Positions 24,240-33,709 of a stretch of DNA of 64,000 nt are shown here, in pieces (position 1 is the stretch's first letter; every line of letters starts with the position of its first letter). The stretch is taken from positions 62,001-126,000 of the forward strand of contig NZ_VTFG01000003.1 of the NCBI RefSeq assembly GCF_008692035.1, read 5' to 3'. The notes beneath the pieces were generated by a model that was not told where the DNA came from, made no database searches, and was given only the letters and a program-made list of their open reading frames with translations. Source of the stretch: Pseudomonas marginalis. GTDB taxonomy: Bacteria > Pseudomonadota > Gammaproteobacteria > Pseudomonadales > Pseudomonadaceae. The position numbers were made by a program, and so were the translations under genes.

Positions 24240-25919
24240 TCAGGCTACCAGTTGATGGCAGGCATACACCACCAGCACACCGGCGACCAGCGTGGCATAG
24301 GGCAGCCAGCCGGCGCGGCGCTGGCCGTCATCGGCCTGGATATACAGGTCGGTGAGCATGGCGGCGGGGAAGTGGCCCTTGTCCTGCACATAGTGGCGGT
24401 AGCAGAACACCGGCAGGATCAGCAGCGCCAACAGCAGGCCGGTGACCAGCGTGCCTGCGCCCCAGATGTCCGCGCCCAGGCCCATGCAGGCCAGGTTGAC
24501 GAAGCTCAGCACGCCGCCGGCCGCCAGCAGCACGGTGGGGGCTTTGTACGGACGCACCCAGTCGGGGCGGTCCAGGCGGTGGATCCAGCCGGCATTGAGG
24601 TTGAGGAAGTTGAAGATGATATAGCTGACGTTGGACGCCGCAAGTACGAACACGTAGTCCGACATCAGCAACAGCAGCAGGTTGAACGACAGGTCGGTCC
24701 ACATCGCAGCTGTCGGCGCGCCATGTTCGTTGGTGCGCCCCAGGTACTTGGGCAGCCAGCCATCCACCGAGGCCTGGTACAGGGTGCGCGACGAACCGGA
24801 CATCGAGGTCATGATCGCCAGCAACGTCGCCAGCACCAGCATGATCAATACGATATTGGCCACCACCTTGCCGCCGCCGATGCTGTCGGCCAACACCTGG
24901 CCAACGCCCATGCCGCTGTAGATCGCGGGCGAGAGCAGGCCGCTGTACACCGCGGGCGTCACGATTGCGCCACTGGCGTCGAGCACCGCCGGCGTCACCA
25001 GTTGGCCCAGCCCGAGGCTGCCTTGAAATGCCAGCGGCACCAGGGTGAACACCAGGATGCACAGCAGGCCGGCGTAGAAGATTGCCTTGAAGGTGTCACG
25101 CTTGGGGTCCTTGAACTCACGGGTGTAGCACACCGCCGTTTCAAAGCCATAGGTGGACCACGCCGCCATGAACAGCCCACCGGCCATCAGTGACCAGCCG
25201 GACATATCCCACGGCCCATCGATGACTTGACCGGCCGCGTCATGGGCCAGGGGGTACAGCGGCAGGAAGTTGGCCTGGGTCGCATCCCCAGTGAACAACG
25301 GCACCACGCCCACCAGCAGCAGCGGAATCAACGAGGTGACGCCGAGCACCAGGGTCAGGCGCGCCGACCGCAGGATGCCGCCGTGCTGCACGGCAAACAC
25401 CGTGAGCAAAATCAACAAACCAATGGCGAACGTCGCGTTGATGCGCAACGACAGGCCGCTCTTGACCCAGCCCAGGTCCAGCAGGGTCAGTTGCCAGGTG
25501 TTGATCAACGCATCGGCGGGAAACAGCGCCGTGAGGATATACCCCGCCGCCAGCCCCGAACCGATGGACAGCACCGGCGACCAGGCCAGCCAGTTGCACC
25601 ACACCGACACCGGTGCGATCAGCTTGCTGTAGCGCACCCAGGCCACCGCGCCGTACACCGAGGCGCCGCCGGATTTGTGCGGGAACAGCCCGGCGATCTC
25701 GGCATAGGTGAAGGCCTGGATAAACCCGAACAGGATCGACACGATCCACACGATCCATGCCGGTTTGCCCACCGTGGCGGCAATCGCACCGATGGAGAAC
25801 AACACCAGCGCGGGCACGCCACTGGCGACCCAGAAGGCCCCGCGCCAGTCGATCTTGCGGTGCAGGCTGCCCACCGAGCCGGCAGCCTGCGGTACAGCCT
25901 CGAACGTCGTCGCTTCCAT
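24240..25919 (-). CDS. APC family permease, probable methylated-amine transporter
   Basis: A 559-residue amino acid-polyamine-organocation permease with 12-14 predicted helices. Family sequence is seen near helix 1 (FWVASGVPALVLFSIGAIAATVG), YAEIAGLFPHKSGGASVYGAVAWVRY, and the helix-6 region AAWSTYGFETAVCYTREFKDPKRDTFKAI. It sits 74 bp downstream of tdm and just before folD2 on the same strand. Context suggests uptake of trimethylamine, TMAO or dimethylamine. The family does not fix the substrate; no TMAO-specific ABC importer is present in the window. Confidence 0.85.
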   Translation of the reverse strand: MEATTFEAVPQAAGSVGSLHRKIDWRGAFWVASGVPALVLFSIGAIAATVGKPAWIVWIVSILFGFIQAFTYAEIAGLFPHKSGGASVYGAVAWVRYSKLIAPVSVWCNWLAWSPVLSIGSGLAAGYILTALFPADALINTWQLTLLDLGWVKSGLSLRINATFAIGLLILLTVFAVQHGGILRSARLTLVLGVTSLIPLLLVGVVPLFTGDATQANFLPLYPLAHDAAGQVIDGPWDMSGWSLMAGGLFMAAWSTYGFETAVCYTREFKDPKRDTFKAIFYAGLLCILVFTLVPLAFQGSLGLGQLVTPAVLDASGAIVTPAVYSGLLSPAIYSGMGVGQVLADSIGGGKVVANIVLIMLVLATLLAIMTSMSGSSRTLYQASVDGWLPKYLGRTNEHGAPTAAMWTDLSFNLLLLLMSDYVFVLAASNVSYIIFNFLNLNAGWIHRLDRPDWVRPYKAPTVLLAAGGVLSFVNLACMGLGADIWGAGTLVTGLLLALLILPVFCYRHYVQDKGHFPAAMLTDLYIQADDGQRRAGWLPYATLVAGVLVVYACHQLVA

Positions 25920-25993
25920 CTTCGTATTCCCATGTCTGAATAGCGGTTAGGTTGGGGCAGTCAAAATGGGGTGGCACACACGTTTCGGGACGA

Positions 25994-28306
25994 TCAGCTA
26001 CGCACCCGGCTTTTGTCCGGGTCGTAGAAAATCGCTGCGCTGACCGTGGCGCTGATGCGCTTCTGCAGGCCATCGACTTTGCCAATCTCAAGTTCAGTGC
26101 CGGGCTCGGCGCAGCTCACGTCGACCCGGCACAGTGCGATATTGCTGGCCAGTAGCGGTGACCGGCAGGCACTGGTGATCACCCCGACCTGGGCCCGGCC
26201 CTGGTACACCGGGTCGCCATGGTGGGCGGCCTCGTTGCCGCTCAGGTGCAGGCCAACGAGCTTGTGGCTGGGATGGGCACTGCGCCGCAGCAGGGCGTCA
26301 CGCCCGATAAAGTCGTCGGTCTTGCTCTTGAGCGGCACGCTGAAACCGATACCGGCCTCGAACGGATCGGTCTGATCGCTGAACTCGTAGCCGGCGAAAA
26401 TCAGCCCGGCTTCGATGCGCAGCAGGTCCAGGGCTTCCAGGCCCAGGGGCACCAGGCCCAAGGGTTGGCCGAGTTGCCAGATGCGGTCCCAGACCCGTTC
26501 GGCGTCTTCGGGCTGGCACCACACCTCAAAGCCCAGTTCGCCGGTGTAGCCGGTGCGCGAAATCATCAACGGGCAGCCGTCGAAACCGTCCAGCCGACCC
26601 ACCAGGAAGCGAAACCAGCCGAGGGTCTCCACGCTTGGTTGCGTGGGCGGGGTCCAGACCATCTGCTTGAGCAGCTCGCGACTCAGCGGCCCCTGCACCG
26701 CCAGGTTGTGAATCTGCTCGCTGGCGGACTTGACCCACACCTTCATGCCCAGTTTCTGTGCCTGCTCGCGCAACCACACGCCGGCGTAGTCTTCGCCGCA
26801 GATCCAGCGGAAGTTGTCCGGGCCCAGGCGCAGCAGGGTACCGTCGTCGAGCATGCCGCCGTGGGCGTGGCACATCGCCGAATACACCACCTGGCCCACC
26901 GCCAGGCGCCGTATGTCGCGGGTCAGGCAGTACTGCAACAGGGCTTCGGCGTCGGGGCCGATGATTTCGAATTTGCGCAGGGCGGTCAGGTCCATCACCG
27001 CCACCCGTTCGCGGCAACCGAGGTATTCCTCGGTGACGCCGTAACCGTCGTAGCGCAGCGGCAGCCACCAATTGCGGTAGTCGGTGAAGCTGCCGGTGAG
27101 GGCGCGGGTACGTGAATGAAACGCGGACTCACGGGTGAGGATCGGGTCGGCATCCGCCGTGGTTCGAGTGCTCATGGCGATGGAAAAACGCTCCTTCTCG
27201 CTGTAGATGCGGACATGGATGTCGGTCGGGTTCCAGCCATTGGCCGGGTCAATGTCATCCGGGCACGAGGTACTGCCACACAGCAGGTCGGTCATGGCCC
27301 GCAGCAGCACGTAATCGCCGGGCCGTGACCAGGGTTCATCCAGGGTCATCTGCTGGTGCGCATCGATACCGGTGTTGAAGAAGAAATTGATCGCCGGCCA
27401 GCCGTTGCGCGCCTGCACGCCATGGGGGGCGAGGACGCGGCTGAGGTTGTCGCTGCAGTTGTCGTGCCCGAAATAGCCATGGGTTTCGTAGTAGCGCGCC
27501 GCGCAGGCCAGGGCGAATGAATCGTGGCGCCCGACGGTGTCTTGCACCACCTCCAGCATCGGTTGCATATGGCGGTCGAAAAACTTCGAGAACAGCCCCG
27601 GTGCCGGGTAGGCGCTGCCGTTCAGGGTGCGCGTGACGGTCTGGTCCAGGTCCAGCTCGACGCCGCGATCCAGGGCGCGCCGGTCGAGGGCGACGAAGTC
27701 CGAACACTGGCGGCCCGCGACGTCCAGCACCTGGATGTACTGCCCTTTGGCGACGGTGTAGCCGTGGGCGGTGCCCGCGCGCAGGGTGAATTCGTCGAGT
27801 ACTTCGCCCAACGGCTCGGGCAGAGCCGGCAGCAGCAGCGGCGACGGATTGGCCCGCGTCACTATCAGACGCAGCTCGCTGGGCCGGTATTGTCGGTCGA
27901 CGGCGGTGGCCTCGGCGGGTGCGGCGACGATCACCAGCAGCGCGTCCTCGGCGACAAACTGTCGGCTGTGGCCGGGCGGGCTGTCGGCGTCCCACAGCGA
28001 GGCCGCCAGCGGCAAGGCCTGTGCATCGATGCCGCGCCGCTGGAGCGCCTGGCCGATACGCCCAGGCACGCTGCACGCCGTTGACCCGCTCAGGCCCCAG
28101 CTCGCCAGGGCGCTGCGGCCACCGGTGTCGAGGGCCAGCAGTGCGCAGGTTTGCCGGCCTTCGACGTCGATCACTTGCAGGCCGTCGCCGGGCTGCAAGT
28201 CGACCAGGGTCACGCCGCCGGCGGCCACGCGGTAGCGTTCCAGGTTCGGCGCGCGGGCAAACAGCCCGGGTTCGCGGGGATGGGAAACACGCGGTGCATT
28301 CATCAT
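25994..28306 (-). CDS. tdm: Trimethylamine N-oxide demethylase (DUF1989-GcvT fusion)
   Basis: A 770-residue fusion. The N-terminal half (about 1-385) contains DUF1989-type sequence and the C-terminal half (about 395-765) is an aminomethyltransferase (GcvT) domain with GVTEEYLGCRERVAVMDLTAL and ISRTGYTGELGFEVW. This is the layout of Tdm, which splits TMAO to dimethylamine and formaldehyde; the GcvT part captures the one-carbon unit on THF. Cys268, Cys284 and Cys348 have spacings (16 and 64) that match the three-cysteine zinc site of Methylocella Tdm as I remember it. It overlaps the tmm stop by one base (TGATG). Confidence 0.9.
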   Translation of the reverse strand: MMNAPRVSHPREPGLFARAPNLERYRVAAGGVTLVDLQPGDGLQVIDVEGRQTCALLALDTGGRSALASWGLSGSTACSVPGRIGQALQRRGIDAQALPLAASLWDADSPPGHSRQFVAEDALLVIVAAPAEATAVDRQYRPSELRLIVTRANPSPLLLPALPEPLGEVLDEFTLRAGTAHGYTVAKGQYIQVLDVAGRQCSDFVALDRRALDRGVELDLDQTVTRTLNGSAYPAPGLFSKFFDRHMQPMLEVVQDTVGRHDSFALACAARYYETHGYFGHDNCSDNLSRVLAPHGVQARNGWPAINFFFNTGIDAHQQMTLDEPWSRPGDYVLLRAMTDLLCGSTSCPDDIDPANGWNPTDIHVRIYSEKERFSIAMSTRTTADADPILTRESAFHSRTRALTGSFTDYRNWWLPLRYDGYGVTEEYLGCRERVAVMDLTALRKFEIIGPDAEALLQYCLTRDIRRLAVGQVVYSAMCHAHGGMLDDGTLLRLGPDNFRWICGEDYAGVWLREQAQKLGMKVWVKSASEQIHNLAVQGPLSRELLKQMVWTPPTQPSVETLGWFRFLVGRLDGFDGCPLMISRTGYTGELGFEVWCQPEDAERVWDRIWQLGQPLGLVPLGLEALDLLRIEAGLIFAGYEFSDQTDPFEAGIGFSVPLKSKTDDFIGRDALLRRSAHPSHKLVGLHLSGNEAAHHGDPVYQGRAQVGVITSACRSPLLASNIALCRVDVSCAEPGTELEIGKVDGLQKRISATVSAAIFYDPDKSRVRS

Positions 28307-29673
28307 CAGCCGACCGACTTGATGGGTGTCGCGGGCTCGCCCAGGTACGCCGCCATCGAGTCATCCAGGGCCTGCAACCACGGCGTGTGGTGCGGCGGCG
28401 ACTGGGTGCCGGTCATCAGCGAGCGATAGGACTTGTCGCGATAGCCCATGATGTTTTCCGCCTTGTCGTGCTTCCAGTGCAGGAAGGTTTCGTTGACGGC
28501 GGCGATGTCGAAATTCGGGTAGTCGGTGGCGTCCACCAGTTGCTGGATATAGGCGCCCTGGTACTCGAACATCTGCTGGTTGGTTTCCAGGGCCTGTTCC
28601 CGTGCGTGCCACGCTTGGCTGTCGGCGACCATGTCGGCGTGGCCGGGCAACTGAATGCGCCCGAGGATCACGTCGCGGGCATACCAGGCCTGGGCGTCGA
28701 ACATGTTGAAGGAGTACCACTGGTCCTGCATGCCGAGGTAGACCAGGCGGGGGTTGGGTTCCCAGAACACGCCCTTGTAGAGGTTCATCGGCCACAGGCG
28801 GTTGTCGGTCTTGAGGCTCAGTGCATCGGGCAGGAACGGGAAGTGGTGCTTGTAGCCGGTGCACAGGATCACCGCGTCGATGTGCTTGCTGCTGCCATCG
28901 ACAAAGTACGCGCGGTTGTTTTCCAGGCGCTGGAGCAGCGGTTTTTCTTCCCAGTTATCCGGCCAGGCATAGCCCATGGGCGCGCTGCGGTAGCAACTGG
29001 TGATGCTGCGCGCGCCGTATTTGTAGCATTGCGAGCCGATGTCCTCGGCCGAATAGCTGCTGCCGACGATCAGCAGGTCCTTGTCCTTGAACTCCAGCGC
29101 CTCGCGGAAATCGTGGGCATGCAGGATGCGCCCGGCGAACTGTTCGAAGCCTTGGAAGTACGGCACCTTGGGCGTGGAGAAGTGGCCGCAGGCGTTGATC
29201 ACGTAGTCGAATGTTTCGCAGGTCAAGGTGTCGCTGGTGTAGTCGTGGGCGTAGAGGGTGAAGCGCTGGCTCTGTTCGTCGAAGGTGACTTGGCGCACCA
29301 CATTGTTGAAGCGGATGTAGTCGCGCACGCCGGCCTTTTCCACGCGGCCCTTGATGTAGTCCCACAGCACTTCACGCGGCGGGTAGGAACCGATGGGTCG
29401 GCCGAAATGCTCTTCGAAGGTGTAGTCGGCGAACTCCAGGCATTCCTTGGGGCCGTTGGACCACAGGTAGCGGTACATGCTGCCGTGCACCGGCTCGCCG
29501 TTCTCGTCGAGGCCGGTGCGCCAGGTGTAGTTCCACATGCCGCCCCAGTCCTGCTGTTTTTCAAAGCACACCAGCTCAGGGATGGCGGCGCCTTTGTCAC
29601 GGGCCGACTGGAACGCGCGAAGTTGCGCCAGGCCGCATGGGCCGGCGCCGATGATTGCAACACGTAGGGTCAT
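28306..29673 (-). CDS. tmm: Trimethylamine monooxygenase (flavin-containing monooxygenase)
   Basis: A 455-residue class B flavin monooxygenase that oxidises trimethylamine to TMAO with NADPH and O2. The FAD motif GAGPCG is at 9-14, the FMO fingerprint FAGRILHAHDF at 179-189, and the NADPH-binding GSSYSAEDIG at 204-213. MYRYLWSNGPKE (67-78) and NACGHFSTPKVPYFQG are characteristic of the bacterial Tmm branch. Its product is the substrate of the directly downstream tdm, which strongly supports the assignment. Tmm enzymes also oxidise dimethylsulfide and other soft nucleophiles. Confidence 0.92.
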   Translation of the reverse strand: MTLRVAIIGAGPCGLAQLRAFQSARDKGAAIPELVCFEKQQDWGGMWNYTWRTGLDENGEPVHGSMYRYLWSNGPKECLEFADYTFEEHFGRPIGSYPPREVLWDYIKGRVEKAGVRDYIRFNNVVRQVTFDEQSQRFTLYAHDYTSDTLTCETFDYVINACGHFSTPKVPYFQGFEQFAGRILHAHDFREALEFKDKDLLIVGSSYSAEDIGSQCYKYGARSITSCYRSAPMGYAWPDNWEEKPLLQRLENNRAYFVDGSSKHIDAVILCTGYKHHFPFLPDALSLKTDNRLWPMNLYKGVFWEPNPRLVYLGMQDQWYSFNMFDAQAWYARDVILGRIQLPGHADMVADSQAWHAREQALETNQQMFEYQGAYIQQLVDATDYPNFDIAAVNETFLHWKHDKAENIMGYRDKSYRSLMTGTQSPPHHTPWLQALDDSMAAYLGEPATPIKSVG

Positions 29674-29693
29674 GAGCGTGCCTCCTGAAGGTT

Positions 29694-30560
29694 TCAGCGA
29701 AAGATCACTGTCTTGTCCTGGTTGATGAACACCCGGTGTTCCAGGTGGTATTTCAGGGCTTTGGAAAGGGCCACGGTTTCGGTGTCGCGGCCGATGGCGA
29801 CCAGCGAGTCGGGCAGGTGGGTATGATCGACGCGCTGGATTTCCTGCTCGATGATCGGGCCCTCATCCAGGTCGCTGGTGACGTAGTGGGCGGTGGCGCC
29901 GATCAGCTTGACGCCACGGTCATAGGCCTGGTGGTAGGGCTTGGCGCCCTTGAACCCTGGGAGGAACGAGTGGTGGATATTGATCGCCCGGCCCGAGAGT
30001 TGCTGGCACAGGCCGTCGGACAGGATCTGCATGTAGCGCGCGAGCACCACCAGGTCGGTCTGGGTGTCTTCGACGATGCGCATCAGCTCGGCTTCCTGGC
30101 CGGCCTTGGTGTCCTGGGTGATCGGCAGGTAGATGAAGCGGATGCCTTCGCGTTCGGCCATCGCCCGCAGGTCCAGGTGGTTGGAGACCACGGCGGTGAT
30201 GTGCATGTCCATCTCGCCCTTGCGGTGGCGGTAGAGCAGGTCGGTGAGGCAGTGGTCGAACTTGCTGACCATCAGCAGTACGCGGGTCGGTTGGCGCGAG
30301 CTGAACAACTGCCAGTGCATGTCGAAGCCACCGGCCAGGTCGCCGAGGCCTTTGCGCAGGGCGCCGACGTCGCCGCTCACGCCGGTGTTGAAACGGAACA
30401 CCGCGCGCATGAAAAACTGCCCGGTGAACTCATCGTCGAACTGCGCCAGCTCGCTGATGTAGCACTGCTGTTGGGCCAGGCACGCGCTGATCGCGGCGAC
30501 AATCCCGGACGCCGCCGGGCAGGTGATCTTGAGGATGTAATGTTCGCGGGAGGCGTCCAT
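29694..30560 (-). CDS. purU: Formyltetrahydrofolate deformylase (copy 2)
   Basis: A second 288-residue PurU with an N-terminal ACT domain (KITCPAASGIVAAISACL) and the hydrolase signatures NIHHSFLPGFKGAKPYHQAY and HYVTSDLDEGPIIEQ. Side by side with copy 1, the great majority of positions agree, so the pair comes from a recent duplication or a common donor. It lies between dmmD and tmm. It would release formate from 10-formyl-THF made during di- and trimethylamine demethylation. Confidence 0.95.
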   Translation of the reverse strand: MDASREHYILKITCPAASGIVAAISACLAQQQCYISELAQFDDEFTGQFFMRAVFRFNTGVSGDVGALRKGLGDLAGGFDMHWQLFSSRQPTRVLLMVSKFDHCLTDLLYRHRKGEMDMHITAVVSNHLDLRAMAEREGIRFIYLPITQDTKAGQEAELMRIVEDTQTDLVVLARYMQILSDGLCQQLSGRAINIHHSFLPGFKGAKPYHQAYDRGVKLIGATAHYVTSDLDEGPIIEQEIQRVDHTHLPDSLVAIGRDTETVALSKALKYHLEHRVFINQDKTVIFR

Positions 30561-30590
30561 CGAAAGCTCCTGAGTTCAGTGAAGGAAGGC

Positions 30591-31721
30591 TCAGCCCTTG
30601 GCCGTGCGCTTGGTTTTCTGCGGGTCGTCGAAGGGCAGGGCGTGGGTGCTGGCGCTGGCCTCGAGGCTGCCGCGAACCTGCAAGGCAATACCGGGTTCGG
30701 AACAGGCGACGCTCATGCGCGCGATGGCCATCGAGCGTTTGCTCAGGCGCGAATACATGCCGCAGGTGATCACGCCGACTTGCTGGTTGCCCTGCCACAC
30801 GGTGTCGCCGGCCTCGGCGGCGCGGACGCCCTCAAGCAGCACGCCGGTGATCTTGAAGCGCTCCTGGCCGCGCAGGCGCAGGTGTTCTTCGGCGCCACGG
30901 AAGGCGTTCTTGCCAGGTGAAACAGTGAAGTCCAGGCCCATTTCCCAGAGGGTGTCGCCGGCCTTCTGGTCGGCGAAGGGGTACATCTGCGAGTTGTCGT
31001 AGGGGAAAAACATCAGCGAGCTTTCCACCCGCAACCAGTCCAGGGCAGTGAAGGCGCAGGGGATGATCCCCTGGCTCGCGCCTTGTTCGAGGATGCTGTC
31101 CCACAGGAACGGCGCATCGGCGGCCTTGCAGAAAATCTCATAGCCACGTTCGCCGGTGTAGCCGGTGCGCGAGATCATCACCGGGCGGTCGAACAGGCGG
31201 GTTTGCAGGTGGTGGAAGTACGCCAGCTGGCGGATGCCGGGCACGTGTTCGGCGAGGAAATCCACCGCCAGCGGACCTTGCAGCGACAGGTCGTGCAGGT
31301 CGTCATCGAACAGCACCGCCACTTGCCGGCCCTGGGCCGAGCGCACGAGCATTTCATGCCCGGTGCCGGCGCCATGCACCACCATGAACGCGTTGGGGCC
31401 GGTGCGGTAGACGATGCAGTCATCGACGAACTTGCCGTCCTCATCGAGCATCGAGGCATACACCGATTTGCCGGGGTAGAGCTTGGCGATGTCGCGGGTG
31501 GTGGCCCACTGCAACAGGCTCTCGGCGTGGGGCCCCACGTAATGGACTTTTTTCAGGCCGGATACGTCCATCAGGCCGGCGCGGGTGCGGATCGCCTGGT
31601 GGTGGTCGGCGAGGTCACTGCTGTAGGTCCAGGCAGTGCCCATGCCGTTCCAGTCTTCGAGGTGGGAGCCGAGGGCGCGGTGCCGGTCGGCCAATGCAGA
31701 AATACGCCATGAGTGGGTCAT
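30591..31721 (-). CDS. dmmD: GcvT-like folate-dependent protein of dimethylamine monooxygenase (DmmD)
   Basis: A 376-residue aminomethyltransferase-fold protein (GcvT N domain about 40-260, C-terminal barrel about 280-360). Typical sequences are AGLMDVSGLKKVHYVGPHAESLL, MVVHGAGTGHEML, LQGPLAVDFLAEH and ISRTGYTGERGYEIF. It lacks partner GcvP/GcvH genes nearby. It lies directly after the dimethylamine monooxygenase subunits, matching the dmmD position in dmmDABC-type clusters. There it is thought to capture the formaldehyde-level carbon on THF. The biochemical role is inferred from context. Confidence 0.83.
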   Translation of the reverse strand: MTHSWRISALADRHRALGSHLEDWNGMGTAWTYSSDLADHHQAIRTRAGLMDVSGLKKVHYVGPHAESLLQWATTRDIAKLYPGKSVYASMLDEDGKFVDDCIVYRTGPNAFMVVHGAGTGHEMLVRSAQGRQVAVLFDDDLHDLSLQGPLAVDFLAEHVPGIRQLAYFHHLQTRLFDRPVMISRTGYTGERGYEIFCKAADAPFLWDSILEQGASQGIIPCAFTALDWLRVESSLMFFPYDNSQMYPFADQKAGDTLWEMGLDFTVSPGKNAFRGAEEHLRLRGQERFKITGVLLEGVRAAEAGDTVWQGNQQVGVITCGMYSRLSKRSMAIARMSVACSEPGIALQVRGSLEASASTHALPFDDPQKTKRTAKG

Positions 31722-31751
31722 GTGAGGTTCCTTGTCGTAGAAGAAGGGGCG

Positions 31752-32768
31752 TCAGGCCTGTGGGTCGAACTGGCTCAGCCACTCGACCAGCGTATGGCGG
31801 TAGCGGGTCATGCCCTTGTAGTCGGCGATGGGGTCGGGCAGGTCGCGCAGCACGCGGTGCAGGCGACAGCCCCAGCCGGGTTGTGTGACCAGCTCGTCCA
31901 GGCTGATCAGGTAGGTGCGGATGCTGAACATCACCGCGTGGCTGCGCGGCAGGCGCGCCATCACTTGCAGCTCGACCCGCAGGTGCACCTGCTGGCCGAC
32001 GTTCTGCGCGGTGATCCGGCCGCGATCGGCGCCCCATTCATGGAAGGTTTCCGGCGACGAATCCAGGCGCGGGTTGATGGTCAGGGTCCAGTTCAAGCGC
32101 CGTACCGGCTGGCCGACCTGCAGGTTGAGCAGGTACTTCAGCGCCCGTTCGAACACGCCCATCTGATGGGCCATGGGCACCGGTGCGTGCCATTGCTTGA
32201 AACTCATGCCGGCGTCGAACGCCAGCGACCAGTCGGCCGGGCTGGTGACCAGGCCGGCGTCCATGTACAGGTCGCCGTCGCGCTGGTCGAGCAGGGCGAA
32301 ATCCCCCTGCACCTGGCGGCCGATGTACTCCAGCGGCGCGCAGGGCAGGCTGCTGGCATCGCCGAAGATGAAGGCCTGGTCGATGTCCAGCAGGTGGTTG
32401 CGCCACTGCCAGCGCTCGCCGTTTTGCGTCAGGCTGAACGCCTGCGGGTAGTCGGCGGCCAAGTGTTCCATGATCATCTGCAGCGCATCCCAGGCCGCCA
32501 CTTGCATGTGGGGCATCACCAGGTAGCGGCGTGGGTCCTTGTCCAGCACCAGGGCGCGCTCGGCCATTTCCGAGCGGTAGTGCTCGTCGATGTCGAAGGC
32601 GTGCTCATAGATCGAGCCGGGGTCGCGGGAGATGGCCGGTTCGATGTTCACCGAGTACAGGTAGCTGTCCTCGATAAAGGGAAAGGGGAAACGCCGGATC
32701 GCGGCCGGGCTGTTGCGAAAGCTGAAATCGTCGCGATAGCTCAGCACGGGGCTCGTTTGCAGGGGCAT
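31752..32768 (-). CDS. Heme-dependent oxidative N-demethylase (DUF3445), dimethylamine monooxygenase subunit
   Basis: A 338-residue DUF3445 protein, the HODM alpha-like family whose members carry heme and oxidatively demethylate dimethylamine. Visible features are RRFPFPFIEDSYLYSVNIEP, the LDKDPRRYLVMPHMQ block, SPADWSLAFDAGMSF-QWHAPVP and PRSHAVMFSIRTYLISLDEL. ATG 32768 gives the family N-terminus; the longer frame reads into the reductase gene. It is followed by dmmD and preceded by the reductase and the small Cys-rich subunit. Published subunit letters differ in my memory, so I give no symbol. Confidence 0.85.
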   Translation of the reverse strand: MPLQTSPVLSYRDDFSFRNSPAAIRRFPFPFIEDSYLYSVNIEPAISRDPGSIYEHAFDIDEHYRSEMAERALVLDKDPRRYLVMPHMQVAAWDALQMIMEHLAADYPQAFSLTQNGERWQWRNHLLDIDQAFIFGDASSLPCAPLEYIGRQVQGDFALLDQRDGDLYMDAGLVTSPADWSLAFDAGMSFKQWHAPVPMAHQMGVFERALKYLLNLQVGQPVRRLNWTLTINPRLDSSPETFHEWGADRGRITAQNVGQQVHLRVELQVMARLPRSHAVMFSIRTYLISLDELVTQPGWGCRLHRVLRDLPDPIADYKGMTRYRHTLVEWLSQFDPQA

Positions 32769-32779
32769 GGCACTCACTC

Positions 32780-33709
32780 CTATAGGTCCAGCGAAACGCA
32801 GGGGCCGCTGCCGCGCGAGACGCAGGGCATCAGAAAGTCGGCCTGCTCGGCCGGGCTGAGGAAGCTGTCGCGGTGTTCGATGGCGCCGCCCTGGTGGCGC
32901 GTGATGCACTGGCCGCAGACTCCGCCACGGCACAGGTTGGGCACCTGTAGTCCGGCGTGTTCCAGGGCTTCGAGCAGGCTTTGCTCGGCCTCGACCCGCA
33001 GGCGTCGGCCGCTGCGCAGCAGCTGCAGGTCGAATGGCTGGCCGGGTTGTGCGCCCTTGAAGGCTTCCGAATGCACGCGCTTGAGCGGCCAGCCGAGGCG
33101 TGCAGCGTGTTGCTCAACCGCCTCGAGCAAGGGCTGCGGACCGCAGGTGTAGACGTGGCTGCCCAGCGGCCGGTTGCCGAGGATTGGGTTAAGGTCCGGG
33201 CGCCGGTCGTAGGTGTGCAGGCGCGGGCCGAGACGCTGTTGCAGCTCGTCGAGATAGGCGTCGCTGAGGCCTCGGCGGAACAGGTAATGCAGTTCGAAGT
33301 CGGCCTGCTGTTGTTCCATCGCGGCGATATAAGTCATGAACGGCGTGATCCCGATCCCGGCGGCGATGAGGATATGCAGGCGCGCGGTGCCATGGGGTGC
33401 GAACAGATTGGCCGGTGGTGAAATCTGCAGGGTGTCGCCGACCTGCACCTGCCTGTGCAGGTACCGCGAGCCACCGCGCGAGGCGTCTTGCAGGCGCACG
33501 GCGATGCGGTAGTACTGGGGCTGCGCCGGGTCGCTGGTGAGTGAATAGGCGTTGCGCACCGTGCCTTCGGCCAGCGGCAGGTGCACCTGCACATGGCTGC
33601 CGGGCGAGAAGCCGGGCAGGCTGCCCGTGGCGGGCGTCAGGGTGAATTCGCGCACCACCGGCGTGAGCATGCGTGCGGCGCTGACCTGGACGTTGAGGGC
33701 CGCGCTCAT
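32780..33709 (-). CDS. FMN/2Fe-2S reductase component of dimethylamine monooxygenase
   Basis: A 309-residue PDR/VanB-type reductase. The flavin domain (about 1-100, FSPGSHVQVHLPL, RNAYSLTSDP) and NAD domain (about 105-215, IAAGIGITPFMTYI, YTCGPQPLLEAV) precede a plant-type ferredoxin domain (about 225-309). Its cysteines are spaced C-x4-C-x2-C (CRGGVCGQC) and then about 27 residues to PCVSRG. It would pass electrons from NAD(P)H to the heme demethylase subunit. ATG 33709 overlaps the preceding stop (ATGA). Confidence 0.88.
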   Translation of the reverse strand: MSAALNVQVSAARMLTPVVREFTLTPATGSLPGFSPGSHVQVHLPLAEGTVRNAYSLTSDPAQPQYYRIAVRLQDASRGGSRYLHRQVQVGDTLQISPPANLFAPHGTARLHILIAAGIGITPFMTYIAAMEQQQADFELHYLFRRGLSDAYLDELQQRLGPRLHTYDRRPDLNPILGNRPLGSHVYTCGPQPLLEAVEQHAARLGWPLKRVHSEAFKGAQPGQPFDLQLLRSGRRLRVEAEQSLLEALEHAGLQVPNLCRGGVCGQCITRHQGGAIEHRDSFLSPAEQADFLMPCVSRGSGPCVSLDL

